From assembly GCA_021732785.1 (NCBI GenBank), contig JAKFUG010000043.1:1-64000 (forward strand): a stretch of DNA of 64,000 nt. Reading direction: 5' to 3'. Under the pieces are notes generated by a model, which saw only the letters and a program-made list of their open reading frames with translations, made no database searches and was not told the DNA's origin. Made by a program: the position numbers and the translations under genes. Positions 1 to 9,227 of the stretch are shown piece by piece. The stretch's first letter is position 1. Each line of letters opens with the position of its first letter. This stretch comes from Planctomycetaceae bacterium (GTDB taxonomy: Bacteria; Planctomycetota; Planctomycetia; Planctomycetales; Planctomycetaceae).

Positions 1-88
1 ATCATCACCGGAACCGTGTCACATCGCCACCGGACGCGCTACAATACTACCGTGGCCCCTGCCCTGACAAAGAACTGGTTTGCTTGTA

Positions 89-1324
89 ATGACGCACCTC
101 GCTCCGCCGGAATTCAGCAGTATCGATGACGCTGTCGCGGCCCTGCGCGACGGGAAGATGGTCATCGTTACCGATGCGGAGGAGCGTGAAAACGAGGGGG
201 ACTTCATCTGTGCGGCGGAAGACATCACGCCGGAGATGGTGCATTTTATGCTGCGACACGGGGCGGGCGTGCTCTGTGTGCCGTTGTTGCAGGAAGCTGC
301 GGAACGCTTGGGGCTGACGCATATTGTCGAGGCGGAACGGAACACGGCTCCGAATCGGACGGCGTTTCTCACCCCCATCGATCATCGTGACAGCGGCAGC
401 GGCGTCAGTTCGGAAGCCCGGGCGTTGACCATCCGCGAATTGGGCAACCCGGCATCCGCCGCGCGGGATTTTGTCCGACCCGGTCACATTTCACCACTCC
501 TGGCCAAAGATGGCGGCGTGTTGCGACGGGCGGGTCACACCGAAGCGACGATTGATTTGCTGCGACTCGCGGGGAAGCAACCCGTCGGCGTGCTGATTGA
601 GATTCTCAGCGAAACCGGCCGCGGCATGGCTCACTTTGATGAGCTGGTCGCACTCGCCCGCAAACAACAGATGCCGATCATTTCGATCGAGCAACTCATT
701 CGCTATCGCCGGATGCGCGAGCAATTGGTCAAGCGCGAGGCCGATGTGCCGTTCAAGACACGGAACTATGGCGAATTTCGCGTCATCGCCTACGATGTGC
801 AGTACGAAGATCAGCAACCGTTGGCGATTGTGTGGGGTGATTTGAAGTCGGTCCCCGCGCCGCTGGTCCGTGTGCATTCATCCTGCTTCACCGGCGATGT
901 GCTCGATTCTCTGCGTTGTGACTGCGGCGATCAGTTGCACCTCGCGATGGAAATGATCGCGAAGGAAGGCGTCGGGGCCGTCGTCTATCTGCCGCAGGAA
1001 GGCCGCGGGATTGGACTGGTCGCCAAGCTGAAGGCGTACCAATTGCAGGATCAGGGGTTGGATACCGTCGAGGCGAATCACAAGCTCGGCTATAAAGCCG
1101 ATTCGCGCGACTACGGCATCGGCCTGCAGATTCTGAAAGATCTCGGCCTGTCCGCCGTGCGGTTGCTGACGAACAATCCGCGGAAGATCAACGCTTTTCC
1201 GGGATTCGATCTGCAACTCGTCGAGCAAGTCCCCATCATTGCCCCGATGGAAAAAGAGCGGGTGCATTATCTCGCCACCAAGCGCGACAAGATGGGTCAC
1301 ATTCTGCCGGCGGATGAACGGTAA
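89..1324 (+). CDS. ribBA: Bifunctional riboflavin biosynthesis protein RibBA
   Basis: This 411-residue protein fuses the two enzymes that open riboflavin synthesis. The N-terminal half (about 1-205) is 3,4-dihydroxy-2-butanone-4-phosphate synthase, shown by the acidic motif DAEERENEGDF at residues 29-39 and the GHTEA segment near residue 150. The C-terminal half (about 210-400) is GTP cyclohydrolase II, with the zinc cysteines in a C-x10-C-x-C pattern (CFTGD..RCDCGD) and the QEGRGIGL loop. Length is normal for the fusion. The first ATG is at 89; a TTG at 80 is also open. Only 88 bases lie upstream in the window, and no FMN riboswitch can be recognised there. Confidence 0.96.
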   Translation: MTHLAPPEFSSIDDAVAALRDGKMVIVTDAEERENEGDFICAAEDITPEMVHFMLRHGAGVLCVPLLQEAAERLGLTHIVEAERNTAPNRTAFLTPIDHRDSGSGVSSEARALTIRELGNPASAARDFVRPGHISPLLAKDGGVLRRAGHTEATIDLLRLAGKQPVGVLIEILSETGRGMAHFDELVALARKQQMPIISIEQLIRYRRMREQLVKREADVPFKTRNYGEFRVIAYDVQYEDQQPLAIVWGDLKSVPAPLVRVHSSCFTGDVLDSLRCDCGDQLHLAMEMIAKEGVGAVVYLPQEGRGIGLVAKLKAYQLQDQGLDTVEANHKLGYKADSRDYGIGLQILKDLGLSAVRLLTNNPRKINAFPGFDLQLVEQVPIIAPMEKERVHYLATKRDKMGHILPADER

Positions 1325-1381
1325 TTACGTCGCAGGGGCGAACCTCTTCGTTGCCCCGTGACGACAGCCGCCATGGTTCGA

Positions 1382-1681
1382 TTAGTGCGCCGCTTCCGCC
1401 ACCAGCGGCAGGCGAGTCGTATGCTCAGCATCGCTCATGCCGAAAAGCGTATTGAGTTCCGTCAGAAAACGATCCATCGCAGCTTCTTCTTCGTCGATTG
1501 AGGTGGCATCGGCGACCGGAGCGGTCGTGGTGTGCGGAGCGAGTTCTCCCCGCAGGACGCGAACATGGGCCGGGGCTTCGATACCGAGGCGGACGGTCCC
1601 CTTCCCCGTCTGAATCACAGTGATGACAATCTCGTTGCCAATCTTGATGGTTTCGGTCTTCTTGCGGGTTAAGACAAGCAT
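1382..1681 (-). CDS. csrA: Carbon storage regulator CsrA, with long C-terminal tail
   Basis: CsrA binds GGA-containing hairpins in mRNA leaders and controls translation. The first 50 residues match the family closely: MLVLTRKKTETIKIG start, a VITVIQ strand, and the RLGIEAP and HVRVLRGE segments that hold the RNA-binding arginine. The family is usually 60-70 residues; this one has 99, with about 45 extra residues rich in Ala, Thr and Glu that match no domain I know. A strong Shine-Dalgarno sequence (GGAGGAAA) lies just before the ATG at 1681. It is convergent with ribBA. Confidence 0.93.
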   Translation of the reverse strand: MLVLTRKKTETIKIGNEIVITVIQTGKGTVRLGIEAPAHVRVLRGELAPHTTTAPVADATSIDEEEAAMDRFLTELNTLFGMSDAEHTTRLPLVAEAAH

Positions 1682-2040
1682 CTGATTTCCTCCGTGATGG
1701 GATCAAACCGCCTCGAAGAACTGCGAATCGCACCCCCTTGGTGGTCGCTGGCGAGATCGTTCTGATCGCGACAGCAGAGAAAAGCAAGCGGTGTGCCGAG
1801 CTTTTCAGAATCCTGGCACGCACGACTTGATGCAGCGCAACTCACAATCGGCCAATGCCTTTCGACACATTGTTGGCGAATCGGCGCTATGCGCCGAATT
1901 TCGTGTCAAGAGGAATTCCCGATTTTTACAATGCTGATCGCAGCGAGAATTACAATCACATCAGCGACAGTGAGTGGAAAGTGTCTCGGAAGAGAGACAT
2001 TTTAAAGGAATGCAACCTGTGTGATCTGCAAAGCACAAGT
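1682..2040. other. Intergenic region without a recognisable gene
   Basis: This 359-base gap lies upstream of csrA and downstream of the acyltransferase gene on the same strand. It presumably carries the csrA promoter and leader. I see no convincing ORF, hairpin or known motif; open frames here are shadows running into the next gene. Confidence 0.5.
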
Positions 2041-2766
2041 TCAGGCGGCTTGTCGAACGGATTCGGCGCGTTGGGGCGGAGTATAGGTCCGACCAACGAG
2101 GCGTTCGGCTTCGATGTTCACTTCATCGAGCATCTGCTGCACGCGCTCGGCGTAGAAATCGAGCTGGTCCCGCGTGATGTTCGGCGGAATCGCCAGGAAC
2201 TCGCTATGGACGAGGTAAATCGTCGTGAACGGCTTCGGAATCAATTGGTCGGTCCATTTCCCTTTGATCCGCCATTCGCGCTTGCAGGAGTAGGCACACG
2301 CCGTGATGGGCCGACCGGTTTGCGAGGCCACATACACGGCTCCCGGCTTGAAGACGTGCCGGGGGCCGCGGGGGCCATCGGGGGTGATGACAATGTGCTG
2401 CCCTTCCACGTCTTCCATCAACTGCTTGATGGCCTGGGCTCCGCCGCGGCTGGAGGATCCGCGGACGGGCGTCAGTTCCATGATCCGCATCGCTTCGGCA
2501 AGAAAACCGCCGTCGTGATGCTGGCTGATGAGGCAGCTCGTTCGCCGCCGATTCGCCCGGTGGCTGGCAAAGGTGGGGATGAGCATCTGGTCGTGCCACA
2601 TCGCTCCGACGAACCGTAGCGGATCGTCGACGGCGACCGTGTAATCCAGCCGCAATTTGTCGCTCGGAACGACGTACACCTTCCGGCACGTCAGCATGAT
2701 GACGCGGATCGTCATGACGAGGGCCCAGACGAGCATCGTCGTCAGCCACGGACTGCGAATTTTCAT
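2041..2766 (-). CDS. DUF374/LPLAT-family acyltransferase, membrane-anchored
   Basis: A 241-residue protein of the DUF374 lysophospholipid-acyltransferase-like family. An N-terminal hydrophobic segment (about 8-28) is followed by HDQMLIP, which corresponds to the H-x4-D/E region of acyltransferases, the SQHHDGGFLAEAM stretch, the glycine-rich RGSSSRGGAQA loop and the PDGPRGPR signature typical of DUF374. The family is thought to acylate a lipid A-like or other membrane lipid; the substrate cannot be read from sequence. I chose the ATG at 2766 (MKIRSPW) because it opens directly on the membrane segment; an upstream start at 2838 would add a proline-rich leader of no family resemblance. Confidence 0.8.
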   Translation of the reverse strand: MKIRSPWLTTMLVWALVMTIRVIMLTCRKVYVVPSDKLRLDYTVAVDDPLRFVGAMWHDQMLIPTFASHRANRRRTSCLISQHHDGGFLAEAMRIMELTPVRGSSSRGGAQAIKQLMEDVEGQHIVITPDGPRGPRHVFKPGAVYVASQTGRPITACAYSCKREWRIKGKWTDQLIPKPFTTIYLVHSEFLAIPPNITRDQLDFYAERVQQMLDEVNIEAERLVGRTYTPPQRAESVRQAA

Positions 2767-2904
2767 GTCAGCATTCTCACGGTCGCACGGTGATGGTCCC
2801 GGGTGCTCACACGGCACCAAACCCTCCGGCGAAAACACCGCGAACTGTAAGAAATGCCCGGAAATGCGGGAATGGCAGTTTCGTCGCGTCTCCCTGAAAA
2901 CGCA

Positions 2905-2937
2905 CAGACCGCGGCGTCACGGGGACGTCGCGGTCTG
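2905..2937 (-). terminator. Hairpin terminator downstream of 2987-3301
   Basis: Two 13-base arms (2905-2917 and 2925-2937) pair with one mismatch around a 7-base loop. Read on the minus strand the stem is followed by TGCGTTTTC. It lies directly after the minus-strand gene at 2987-3301. Confidence 0.6.
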
Positions 2938-2986
2938 TTTGAGCCCGCGGTTTGCAACGTGGTTCCGTTGCAAGCTTGTTCTTTTC

Positions 2987-3301
2987 CTAGTTCTTCGCTG
3001 GTTGCTGCATGCGGAGCAGACGGGCACCCGCTTCACCGGGACCGTGATCGTAGCAGTCCTTGTTGTGCCACAGAGGCACACCGGCGGCATACCGCGCGGC
3101 GAGCATCAGCACCTTTTCTTCCGACCCCGGCTTCGCCGCTGTCGGCGCCCCCGGATCGATGCCTAAGGCTTCAAAGTCGATCTCTTCGAAGTTCAGCTCG
3201 CCATCTTCATACTCGGCGACTTCTTCGTCATCCGAATACCCTCCCGCAAAGCCGACTTCGGTTTCATCTTCAAGTTCATCTACGTCGTAATTGAACGACA
3301 T
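2987..3301 (-). CDS. Small acidic protein of unknown function
   Basis: A 104-residue protein that I do not recognise. The N-terminal 50 residues are very acidic (DVDELEDETEV, DDEEVAEYEDGE), the middle holds EKVLMLAARYAAGVPLW, and the C-terminus is basic and glycine-rich. There is no signal peptide or membrane segment, so it is probably cytoplasmic. The ATG at 3301 is preferred over the one at 3313 because GGAG lies eight bases before it. A terminator hairpin follows at 2905-2937, so it is probably a single-gene unit. Confidence 0.65.
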   Translation of the reverse strand: MSFNYDVDELEDETEVGFAGGYSDDEEVAEYEDGELNFEEIDFEALGIDPGAPTAAKPGSEEKVLMLAARYAAGVPLWHNKDCYDHGPGEAGARLLRMQQPAKN

Positions 3302-3797
3302 TCCCGACTCCACTCTTTTTTTAGACGTTCCATCACCGACTACCCATCGACCGGCGACATCGATACGAAGTCCGGTCGGCCCTGTTTATGCCCTAGCGTT
3401 TCAACGACAGTTGTCCACAGTGACGTCCGTCGGCGGGGAGGCCGACGACGGTGCCATTCCTGGCTCACACGGAGGGACCGGAGGCTTCATGCCGGTAGGA
3501 CAGCAGGCGGGGAGATCACCAAGGCGTAGGTATTCTTCTGGCAAACGGCCTGATTGTCAACAAAAATTCTCGAAGCCTTCCGGAGAAGACCCGTTTTTCC
3601 CGTGTCAGAGAACCACACAGGTTTCCGAATCGGAAGCGATTGCCGATCCCACGCAGAAAGGTTCTCTTAACCCACCCGAATTACCACTGCAAGCAAGCGA
3701 AAACTCGGCAATTTCTGGAAAAAAAGCCTGAATTCCACTCAAGTTCTCATCGGGGATCTGGCTCTGCCACATCGAACATCGTTGATGCGGACGCCAC
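3302..3797. other. Intergenic region without a recognisable gene
   Basis: About 500 bases between two minus-strand genes. Open frames exist on the plus strand, but their predicted products are low-complexity and start inside the neighbouring gene. I see no repeat, hairpin or RNA motif; it should hold the promoter of the small acidic protein. Confidence 0.45.
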
Positions 3798-5780
3798 TCA
3801 CGATGGCGATTTCTGATCGCTCTCGTAACGCTTCAACTTTCGGTCCAAAGTCGACCGTTCAATCCCCAGCAATTGTGCGGCCTGCGATTTGTTCCCCCCG
3901 GTGACTTGCAGAGTCGCCAGAATATGCTGACGTTCGATTTCATCCAGCGATTGTGGCTGAAACTCGGCCGGCACGACACCCGGAAGGCTGACGGTATCGT
4001 GCGCCGTTCGTCCCAGCGCCGAGAGCTGGATATCGTCGACTTCAATTCGCGGACCGGTAGTCAGAATGATGGCACGTTCGATCGTGTTCTGTAACTCGCG
4101 CACGTTGCCGGGCCAATCGTAATTGCGCAGCAAATCGAGCGCGGCGGAGGAGAAATCCATCGGCGGACGACCAATCTTCCGCGCGAACTTGTCCAAAAAA
4201 TACTGGCCCAATATCGGGATGTCCGTTCGCCGGAGCCGCAACGGCTCGACGGTTAACTCCACCACTTGCAGCCGAAAATAGAGATCCTTGCGAAATTGCC
4301 CTTCGGCGACCGCTTCTTCGAGCGCCCGATTCGTGGCCGCCACGACGCGCACATCCACCTGCACCTGCGCCCCCCCGCCGACGCGCTCAAACGGATGTCC
4401 TTCCAGCACGCGCAGGAATTTTGCCTGAATCGAGAGGCTCATTTCTCCCACCTCATCCAGGAACAGCGTCCCCTGATGAGCTTGCTCGAACTTGCCAATC
4501 TTCCGATTGACCGCCCCGGTGAACGAGCCTTTTTCGTGACCGAACAACTCGCTTTCCAGCAGACTTTCGCTCAATGCGGCACAATTCATCGTGATGAACG
4601 GGCCATTCTTGCGATTGCTGTTCAGGTGAATGGCACGGGCGACCAGTTCCTTGCCGACACCACTTTCGCCCCGAATCAGCACCGTGGCCCCGGTGGGAGC
4701 GATGCGGCTGAGACGATCCCGCAGACGATTCATCGACGTGCTGTCGCCCACGAGTTCGGTCTCGACGCGGAGTTGTTCGCGAAGCGTCTGGTTCTCGGTC
4801 TTGGCCCGCTCCAGCCCGGCGGCCAGTTGCTCGCGGCGCTGCAGATTTTCGACAGACAGCGCAAACTGATCGGCGACGGCGAGCGTGAAATCGAGATCCT
4901 CCATTCCCAGCGGCCGTGCCAGGTCGGTGGAATACAGATGGACCAGACCGTGCAGCGATTCCCCCGCCCGCAGGGCTGCACAGATCACGCTTTCCGCGCT
5001 GATTTCGTGAACGCTTTCTTTTTTCGATAACCGGGCGTCATGGTGCACATCGCGCGCGAGAATCGCATCCCGTTCCTTGAGCGCCAACTGCGAAAGCGAA
5101 TCGGACACCCGCTGATATTTCATCGGGGTGCGCGACTTGTAGACGACGAGTTGCAGGTCCGCACAACTGGGCACCTCGGTCGTCGGTACAGCGAGCAAGA
5201 GCACCGCGCCGATATCGGCCGCGGTACTGGCCAGCAAACCTTCCAGAACCGTTTCCGCCAGATCCGCAACGTCGGTGGCGGCCCCCATTTCCATCGCCAG
5301 TTTATACAACCGGGCCAGATCGCGTCCGAGTCGGTCGCGCGTGTGGGCCTCGGCGGATTCGTAACTCGATTTCCGCGTGCGATGCAGAATTTCGGGGTGC
5401 GCCCCGACGGTGACTACTTCCGTCGCGGTGTCCGATTCCAACGGATTGCGAATCGAGGAATCGCTCCCCTGGCCGGTCGGATCGAGCGTGTACATCAACA
5501 CCGTCGAACCGAGCTGGAACTGTTGTCCGGGCTGCAAGGCACAATCGCCGTCGATCGTCTGCCCCTGCACCTTCGTCCCATTGCGGCTTCCTAAATCGCG
5601 CACGAGCCACCGTCCGCCGGCCTGAAAGACTTCGCAGTGGTTGCGACTGCAAACTTCATCCGGAACGGCAATGCGGTTCGTGGGAGCGCGGCCCAGAGTG
5701 GTAATCTGGCCGGGGATGAGGCGAAACTGCCGCCCCTCCAACGGTCCGCTTTTCACGATCAGGAACGCGTCGGCTGTCAT
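3798..5780 (-). CDS. FHA-GAF-AAA+ sigma54-dependent transcriptional activator
   Basis: A 660-residue enhancer-binding protein. Domains in order: N-terminal FHA phosphothreonine-binding domain (about 5-105, with [16 protein letters not shown] and GSRNGTKV), a GAF-like sensor (about 160-330), a sigma54-interaction AAA+ domain (about 345-590; Walker A GESGVGKE near 366, Walker [10 protein letters not shown]), and a Fis-type helix-turn-helix (about 625-650). The sigma54 contact loop reads GSFTGA instead of the usual GAFTGA. The FHA domain suggests activation by a Ser/Thr kinase rather than by a receiver domain. The ATG at 5780 has GGAG six bases upstream; the longer frame to 5885 lacks similarity to FHA starts. 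Confidence 0.92.
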   Translation of the reverse strand: MTADAFLIVKSGPLEGRQFRLIPGQITTLGRAPTNRIAVPDEVCSRNHCEVFQAGGRWLVRDLGSRNGTKVQGQTIDGDCALQPGQQFQLGSTVLMYTLDPTGQGSDSSIRNPLESDTATEVVTVGAHPEILHRTRKSSYESAEAHTRDRLGRDLARLYKLAMEMGAATDVADLAETVLEGLLASTAADIGAVLLLAVPTTEVPSCADLQLVVYKSRTPMKYQRVSDSLSQLALKERDAILARDVHHDARLSKKESVHEISAESVICAALRAGESLHGLVHLYSTDLARPLGMEDLDFTLAVADQFALSVENLQRREQLAAGLERAKTENQTLREQLRVETELVGDSTSMNRLRDRLSRIAPTGATVLIRGESGVGKELVARAIHLNSNRKNGPFITMNCAALSESLLESELFGHEKGSFTGAVNRKIGKFEQAHQGTLFLDEVGEMSLSIQAKFLRVLEGHPFERVGGGAQVQVDVRVVAATNRALEEAVAEGQFRKDLYFRLQVVELTVEPLRLRRTDIPILGQYFLDKFARKIGRPPMDFSSAALDLLRNYDWPGNVRELQNTIERAIILTTGPRIEVDDIQLSALGRTAHDTVSLPGVVPAEFQPQSLDEIERQHILATLQVTGGNKSQAAQLLGIERSTLDRKLKRYESDQKSPS

Positions 5781-6066
5781 AGGACTCCGGGGGCCCGAGC
5801 CACAATCAAAAGAATTGAAAGCGGGCGTACGACACGACGCCGCGACCACATTGTGAGGGTTTTCCGGTTCAACGCCAAGCGACAACTCGACCGCACCAGG
5901 AAATCACCGGCCCGGCAAGTGCTTTGACTTTGCGAGCGGCCCCTCTCCCGATACGCTCAGAGGTTCTTAAAGATTCAAAGTGGGGAGGCACGATTTCGGG
6001 AGGGCGGACAATAGCCGTCACCGAGCGTCCCCCTTTCCAAATCAGGTTCCGTGCGGAGTGAAATCG

Positions 6067-6609
6067 ATGCGCTGCTGGATGATCATGGCCGCCACTCTTG
6101 CTGCGATTAACACCGGCACGTCGGTGAATGCTCAGGACGCAACGGGGAAAGAACAGCCGGCAGAAGAGAAACGCCACGTCGAAAAAGAGGGCGGCTATTC
6201 GTTCGTTCCCCCGGAAGGATGGACCGTCCGCGAATTCCCCGGACTGAAATACCAGCTCGCCATTGGCCCCGCCGAAAACCAGTTCGCCTCGAATATCAAT
6301 GTGGTCGACGAAGTCTATATGGGGACCGTCGAGAACTACATCAAAGCCACGAAAGAACTCCTGCCCAAAGCGATCAAAAAATATCGCGTGCTCAAGCAGG
6401 AACCCTTCAAAACCGCTTCCGGCATCAAGACCGAACGGTTGATCATTGAAGGCGAACAGCAGGGGCATTTGCTGCGGCAGACCTTTTACCTGTTTCCCAC
6501 TCCGAAAAAAATGTTCGTGGTCACCTGCAGCACCACCTCGGCCGGTGGTGAAAAGCTCGATGCCAACTTCGAATCGTGCATGAAAACGTTTCGCTTCGAT
6601 CAACCCTGA
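6067..6609 (+). CDS. Secreted PsbP/DcrB-like protein
   Basis: A 180-residue exported protein. The signal peptide covers residues 1-22 (MIMAATLAAINTG core) with probable cleavage after SVNA. The mature part begins with a charged stretch and then YSFVPPEGWTVRE, the opening typical of PsbP-like and DUF1795/DcrB-like domains, and ends with FESCMKTFRF, also typical of that fold. Role unknown; such proteins are usually periplasmic or membrane-associated. The ATG at 6067 gives the full signal peptide; an upstream in-frame start at 5980 adds a non-hydrophobic leader. Confidence 0.7.
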   Translation: MRCWMIMAATLAAINTGTSVNAQDATGKEQPAEEKRHVEKEGGYSFVPPEGWTVREFPGLKYQLAIGPAENQFASNINVVDEVYMGTVENYIKATKELLPKAIKKYRVLKQEPFKTASGIKTERLIIEGEQQGHLLRQTFYLFPTPKKMFVVTCSTTSAGGEKLDANFESCMKTFRFDQP

Positions 6610-6668
6610 CCGTTCCCTCCGGGCCAGTTCACCGCCTCGGTTTGACCGCTTCCGTAGGAGACACCGTG

Positions 6669-7208
6669 ATGACCACATCCCATCCGATCCATGCCCAGCG
6701 CGTGCTCATTTTCGTGGGCGATGATTACGAAGACCTCGAACTCTGGTATCCCAAGCTGCGGCTGATCGAAGCCGGCGTGCATGTCACCGTCGCTGGGGCC
6801 GAAGCCGGACAGAAATACGTCGGCAAAAATGGTTACCCCTGCGTTGCCGATGCGACCATTGCGGACATGGAAGCGGCGGACTTTCACGGCGTGATTTGCC
6901 CCGGCGGCTGGATGCCGGACAAGGTCCGCCGCGATCCCAAAGTGAAGCAACTTCTTAAAGAGTTCGCGACCGCCGGGAAACTGGTTGCCGCGATCTGTCA
7001 CGGTGGTTGGATGCCGATTTCCGCGGGGATTTACAAGGGCGTGAAGGTGACTGGCTCGCCCGGGATCAAGGACGATCTCGTCAACGCCGGCGCGATTTTT
7101 GAAGATGCCGCGGTGGTGATCGATCGGCATTTCGTCAGCAGCCGCAAGCCGGATGACCTGCCCGATTTCTGCCGGGCGATGTTGCAGGTGCTCGGTCGGC
7201 AGGCGTGA
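6669..7208 (+). CDS. DJ-1/PfpI family protein
   Basis: A 179-residue protein of the DJ-1/PfpI superfamily (protease- or deglycase-like). The nucleophile elbow is AAICHGGW near residue 115, with the cysteine followed by the usual histidine. An early acidic residue in GDDYEDLELWYP and the FHGVICPGGWMPD segment also match PfpI/YhbO-type members. Function is likely protein or metabolite damage repair, but activity in this family varies. The ATG at 6669 has AGGAG eight bases upstream. The stop codon abuts the next gene, suggesting co-transcription with the HisA-like gene. Confidence 0.88.
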   Translation: MTTSHPIHAQRVLIFVGDDYEDLELWYPKLRLIEAGVHVTVAGAEAGQKYVGKNGYPCVADATIADMEAADFHGVICPGGWMPDKVRRDPKVKQLLKEFATAGKLVAAICHGGWMPISAGIYKGVKVTGSPGIKDDLVNAGAIFEDAAVVIDRHFVSSRKPDDLPDFCRAMLQVLGRQA

Positions 7209-7210
7209 CG

Positions 7211-7927
7211 ATGCGGCTCATTCCGGTGCTCGATGTCCTGCACGGCGTAGCGGTCCGCGGTGTCGGTGGACGGCGCGATGAATACCGCCCACTCGTTACA
7301 CAATTGTGCGCCGGAAGCGACCCGCTCGACATCGCCGCGGCTTATCGCGCTCGATTGCAAACGCCGACGTTGTATCTCGCCGATCTGGATGCGATTGTCC
7401 ATCGGCGACCCAACACCGATCTCTATCAATCCCTGCTACGACATGAGACCGAATTATGGCTGGACGCCGGGGTGCGCACGCTCTCTGAAGTAGCAACGCT
7501 GGCGAATCTCAACATCCCCACGATCATCATCGGTCTGGAATCGTGGGTCTCACCGGCGTCTTTGCGGGACGTTACCGCAGCCAACACTCCTGAGCGTCTG
7601 ATGTTCAGTCTCGATCTGCGGAACGGCCAACCGTGCGGTGGTCCGGACTGGTCGACCGAGCCGATGCGGATTGTGGACAACGTGCTCGCCGCGGGGATCA
7701 GCCGCTTTCTGGTGCTCGATCTGCACGATGTCGGCCAGCACACCGGCGGCAGCACGGCGGACCTGTGTCGCGCGATTCGCGAGCGGGCACCAGCGGCGGA
7801 AATCATCACCGGTGGTGGAATCCGCGATGAAAACGACATTCGCCGCTGGGAACAGCACGGTGTGGACGGGTTACTGACTGCGTCCGCGATTCATGATGGA
7901 CGGGTGAAGTGGGGAAGCCCTGTGTGA
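7211..7927 (+). CDS. HisA-related TIM-barrel protein (COG1411 type)
   Basis: A 238-residue protein related to phosphoribosyl-formimino-AICAR-ribotide isomerase. It opens MRLIPVLDVLHGVAVRG like HisA and retains LADLDAI, the IIGLES strand, LDLHDVGQHTGG and the phosphate-binding IITGGGIRDENDI. It differs from true HisA in the loops and fits the COG1411 group, which in planctomycetes and methylotrophs is often found near tetrahydromethanopterin C1 genes. None of those genes is visible here. The ATG at 7211 is chosen; a GTG at 7205 would overlap the upstream stop by four bases. Confidence 0.75.
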   Translation: MRLIPVLDVLHGVAVRGVGGRRDEYRPLVTQLCAGSDPLDIAAAYRARLQTPTLYLADLDAIVHRRPNTDLYQSLLRHETELWLDAGVRTLSEVATLANLNIPTIIIGLESWVSPASLRDVTAANTPERLMFSLDLRNGQPCGGPDWSTEPMRIVDNVLAAGISRFLVLDLHDVGQHTGGSTADLCRAIRERAPAAEIITGGGIRDENDIRRWEQHGVDGLLTASAIHDGRVKWGSPV

Positions 7928-7940
7928 AGCCACGCGGGTT

Positions 7941-7956
7941 GCGAAGCCGCAAGCGG
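7941..7956 (+). repeat. GCGAAGCCGCAAGCGG repeat unit
   Basis: One copy of the short dispersed unit GCGAA(A/G)CCGCAAGCG(G/A), which also occurs at 15905, 22817, 24681, 26484 and 33017. Here it lies between two convergent genes. Confidence 0.7.
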
Positions 7957-7958
7957 GA

Positions 7959-8966
7959 TTACTGCTTTCCAGTCACTTTCAGCGATGCCGCGCGGACGGG
8001 GGCCGGGGCCGCTTCTTCACTGGCGATCGATCGTCGCAGGGGTGCCAGAATTTCATCGACCGGCACCGGTTGCATCATTTCCAACGCTCGCTTTTCGGCT
8101 TGCGTCTGGGCTTGCTGCGCGACATTCAGAAACGCGGTTTTCTCGGTTTCCTCGACATCCATCCGTCGGACAATGGATTGCACCCATTCCGGATGGCGGA
8201 CCATCGCCTGCGACATCAGATGCACATACAGCGATAACTGTTTGAAGTTGCGATCGGCGATGGAATAACTCACCGGCGAAATGACCCGGGCCACCGTTTC
8301 GACCGTCTGCGAGGGGAACTCCACGTACACGTCGCCGAAATGCTCCACTCGCGGGTGACCGAGGTTGTCTTTGTAGAACCGCGATTGCAACCGCATGATC
8401 GAGCGGGCGACAATCGGTTTCGTCAGCAGCGGGCTCTTGAAAGCGCCATCGCAATAAATCAGCGTCTCGGTCGGAGTCGATTTCCAGACTTCCACCTGCC
8501 CGACGGAACCGTCACCGGCGTCGGCGAAGTAGGTGTCGCCCCCGGTCCCACGCAGAGCCAGCCGCGAGATTTCCATGGCTCGCCAGGTGCTCACCGACGT
8601 GACGGGATGCTTGAGCAGAAACTCGTACACACCGGGATCGACATCAAAGCCGAGCGTCGGCAATCGGCGATACAAACCGAGCCCGCGCAACACGACCTGG
8701 GCTTTCTGACGGGCATCGGGGGTCAATTCCGCCAAGGGCAATTCATCAATCGCCGCCTTGCGTGTCGCCGCGGCCGAGTTACCGGGGCGGACATTTTGCA
8801 GCGGGCGATAATGAATTTCTTCGATGTCTTCCGTCGCCGCCCCGCGTGAGGCCGGCAACAGACTCCACCCGTCCGCTGCCCAACCGATGGTTGGTGCCAG
8901 CACGAGGAGCCAATACGCTCCCTGTCGCAGCCACGCAGTGCGCGGCGCGTCCCCCCTGTTGACCAT
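7959..8966 (-). CDS. Secreted protein of unknown function
   Basis: A 335-residue protein that I do not recognise. The N-terminus (MVNRGDAPRTAWLRQ then a hydrophobic stretch to IGWAADG) reads as a signal peptide or membrane anchor. The body is mixed alpha/beta without cysteines forming a motif; it contains RLPTLGFDVDPGVYEFLLKHP, WRAMEISRLALRGTGG and a long C-terminal helical part (VEETEKTAFLNVAQQAQTQ) ending in an Ala/Pro-rich tail. I chose the ATG at 8966, which has AGGGA a few bases upstream; the frame stays open to 9122 with a basic low-complexity leader. Confidence 0.65.
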   Translation of the reverse strand: MVNRGDAPRTAWLRQGAYWLLVLAPTIGWAADGWSLLPASRGAATEDIEEIHYRPLQNVRPGNSAAATRKAAIDELPLAELTPDARQKAQVVLRGLGLYRRLPTLGFDVDPGVYEFLLKHPVTSVSTWRAMEISRLALRGTGGDTYFADAGDGSVGQVEVWKSTPTETLIYCDGAFKSPLLTKPIVARSIMRLQSRFYKDNLGHPRVEHFGDVYVEFPSQTVETVARVISPVSYSIADRNFKQLSLYVHLMSQAMVRHPEWVQSIVRRMDVEETEKTAFLNVAQQAQTQAEKRALEMMQPVPVDEILAPLRRSIASEEAAPAPVRAASLKVTGKQ

Positions 8967-9227
8967 CCCGGTCCCTTCCCCCTCAGAGGCCTCCCCTTGC
9001 GGTCGCGTCATGCGACCTGCGGGGCGGCGATCTGATCGGACTCGTTTGTGTCTGCGGCTGCGCAACCTCGCCGTGGTTCGTCTGGACGAGAACCCAGGCA
9101 GCAACCCCCCGGTCGCGGCCAACGGTCAAGTTTGCGATACAGGAACCATCGTCACAGTCGCTACAATCGGACCACGGCAAACCGCCCCGACGTTGCCGGG
9201 GAACCGAAGCCAGCGGAGTCCGGTGGA

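Noticed and set aside
1-88. FMN riboswitch upstream of ribBA
   Set aside because: Too little upstream sequence in the window and no RFN-like conserved segments can be seen.
1334-1356. Terminator between ribBA and csrA
   Set aside because: The possible GGGGC/GCCCC stem is short, bulged and lacks a T-run, so it was not listed.
1855-2619. Long plus-strand frame opposite the DUF374 gene
   Set aside because: It mirrors a gene with clear family motifs on the minus strand and encodes nothing recognisable.
7211-7927. Annotation as histidine biosynthesis hisA
   Set aside because: No other his genes nearby and the loops differ from true HisA; COG1411-type relatives fit better.
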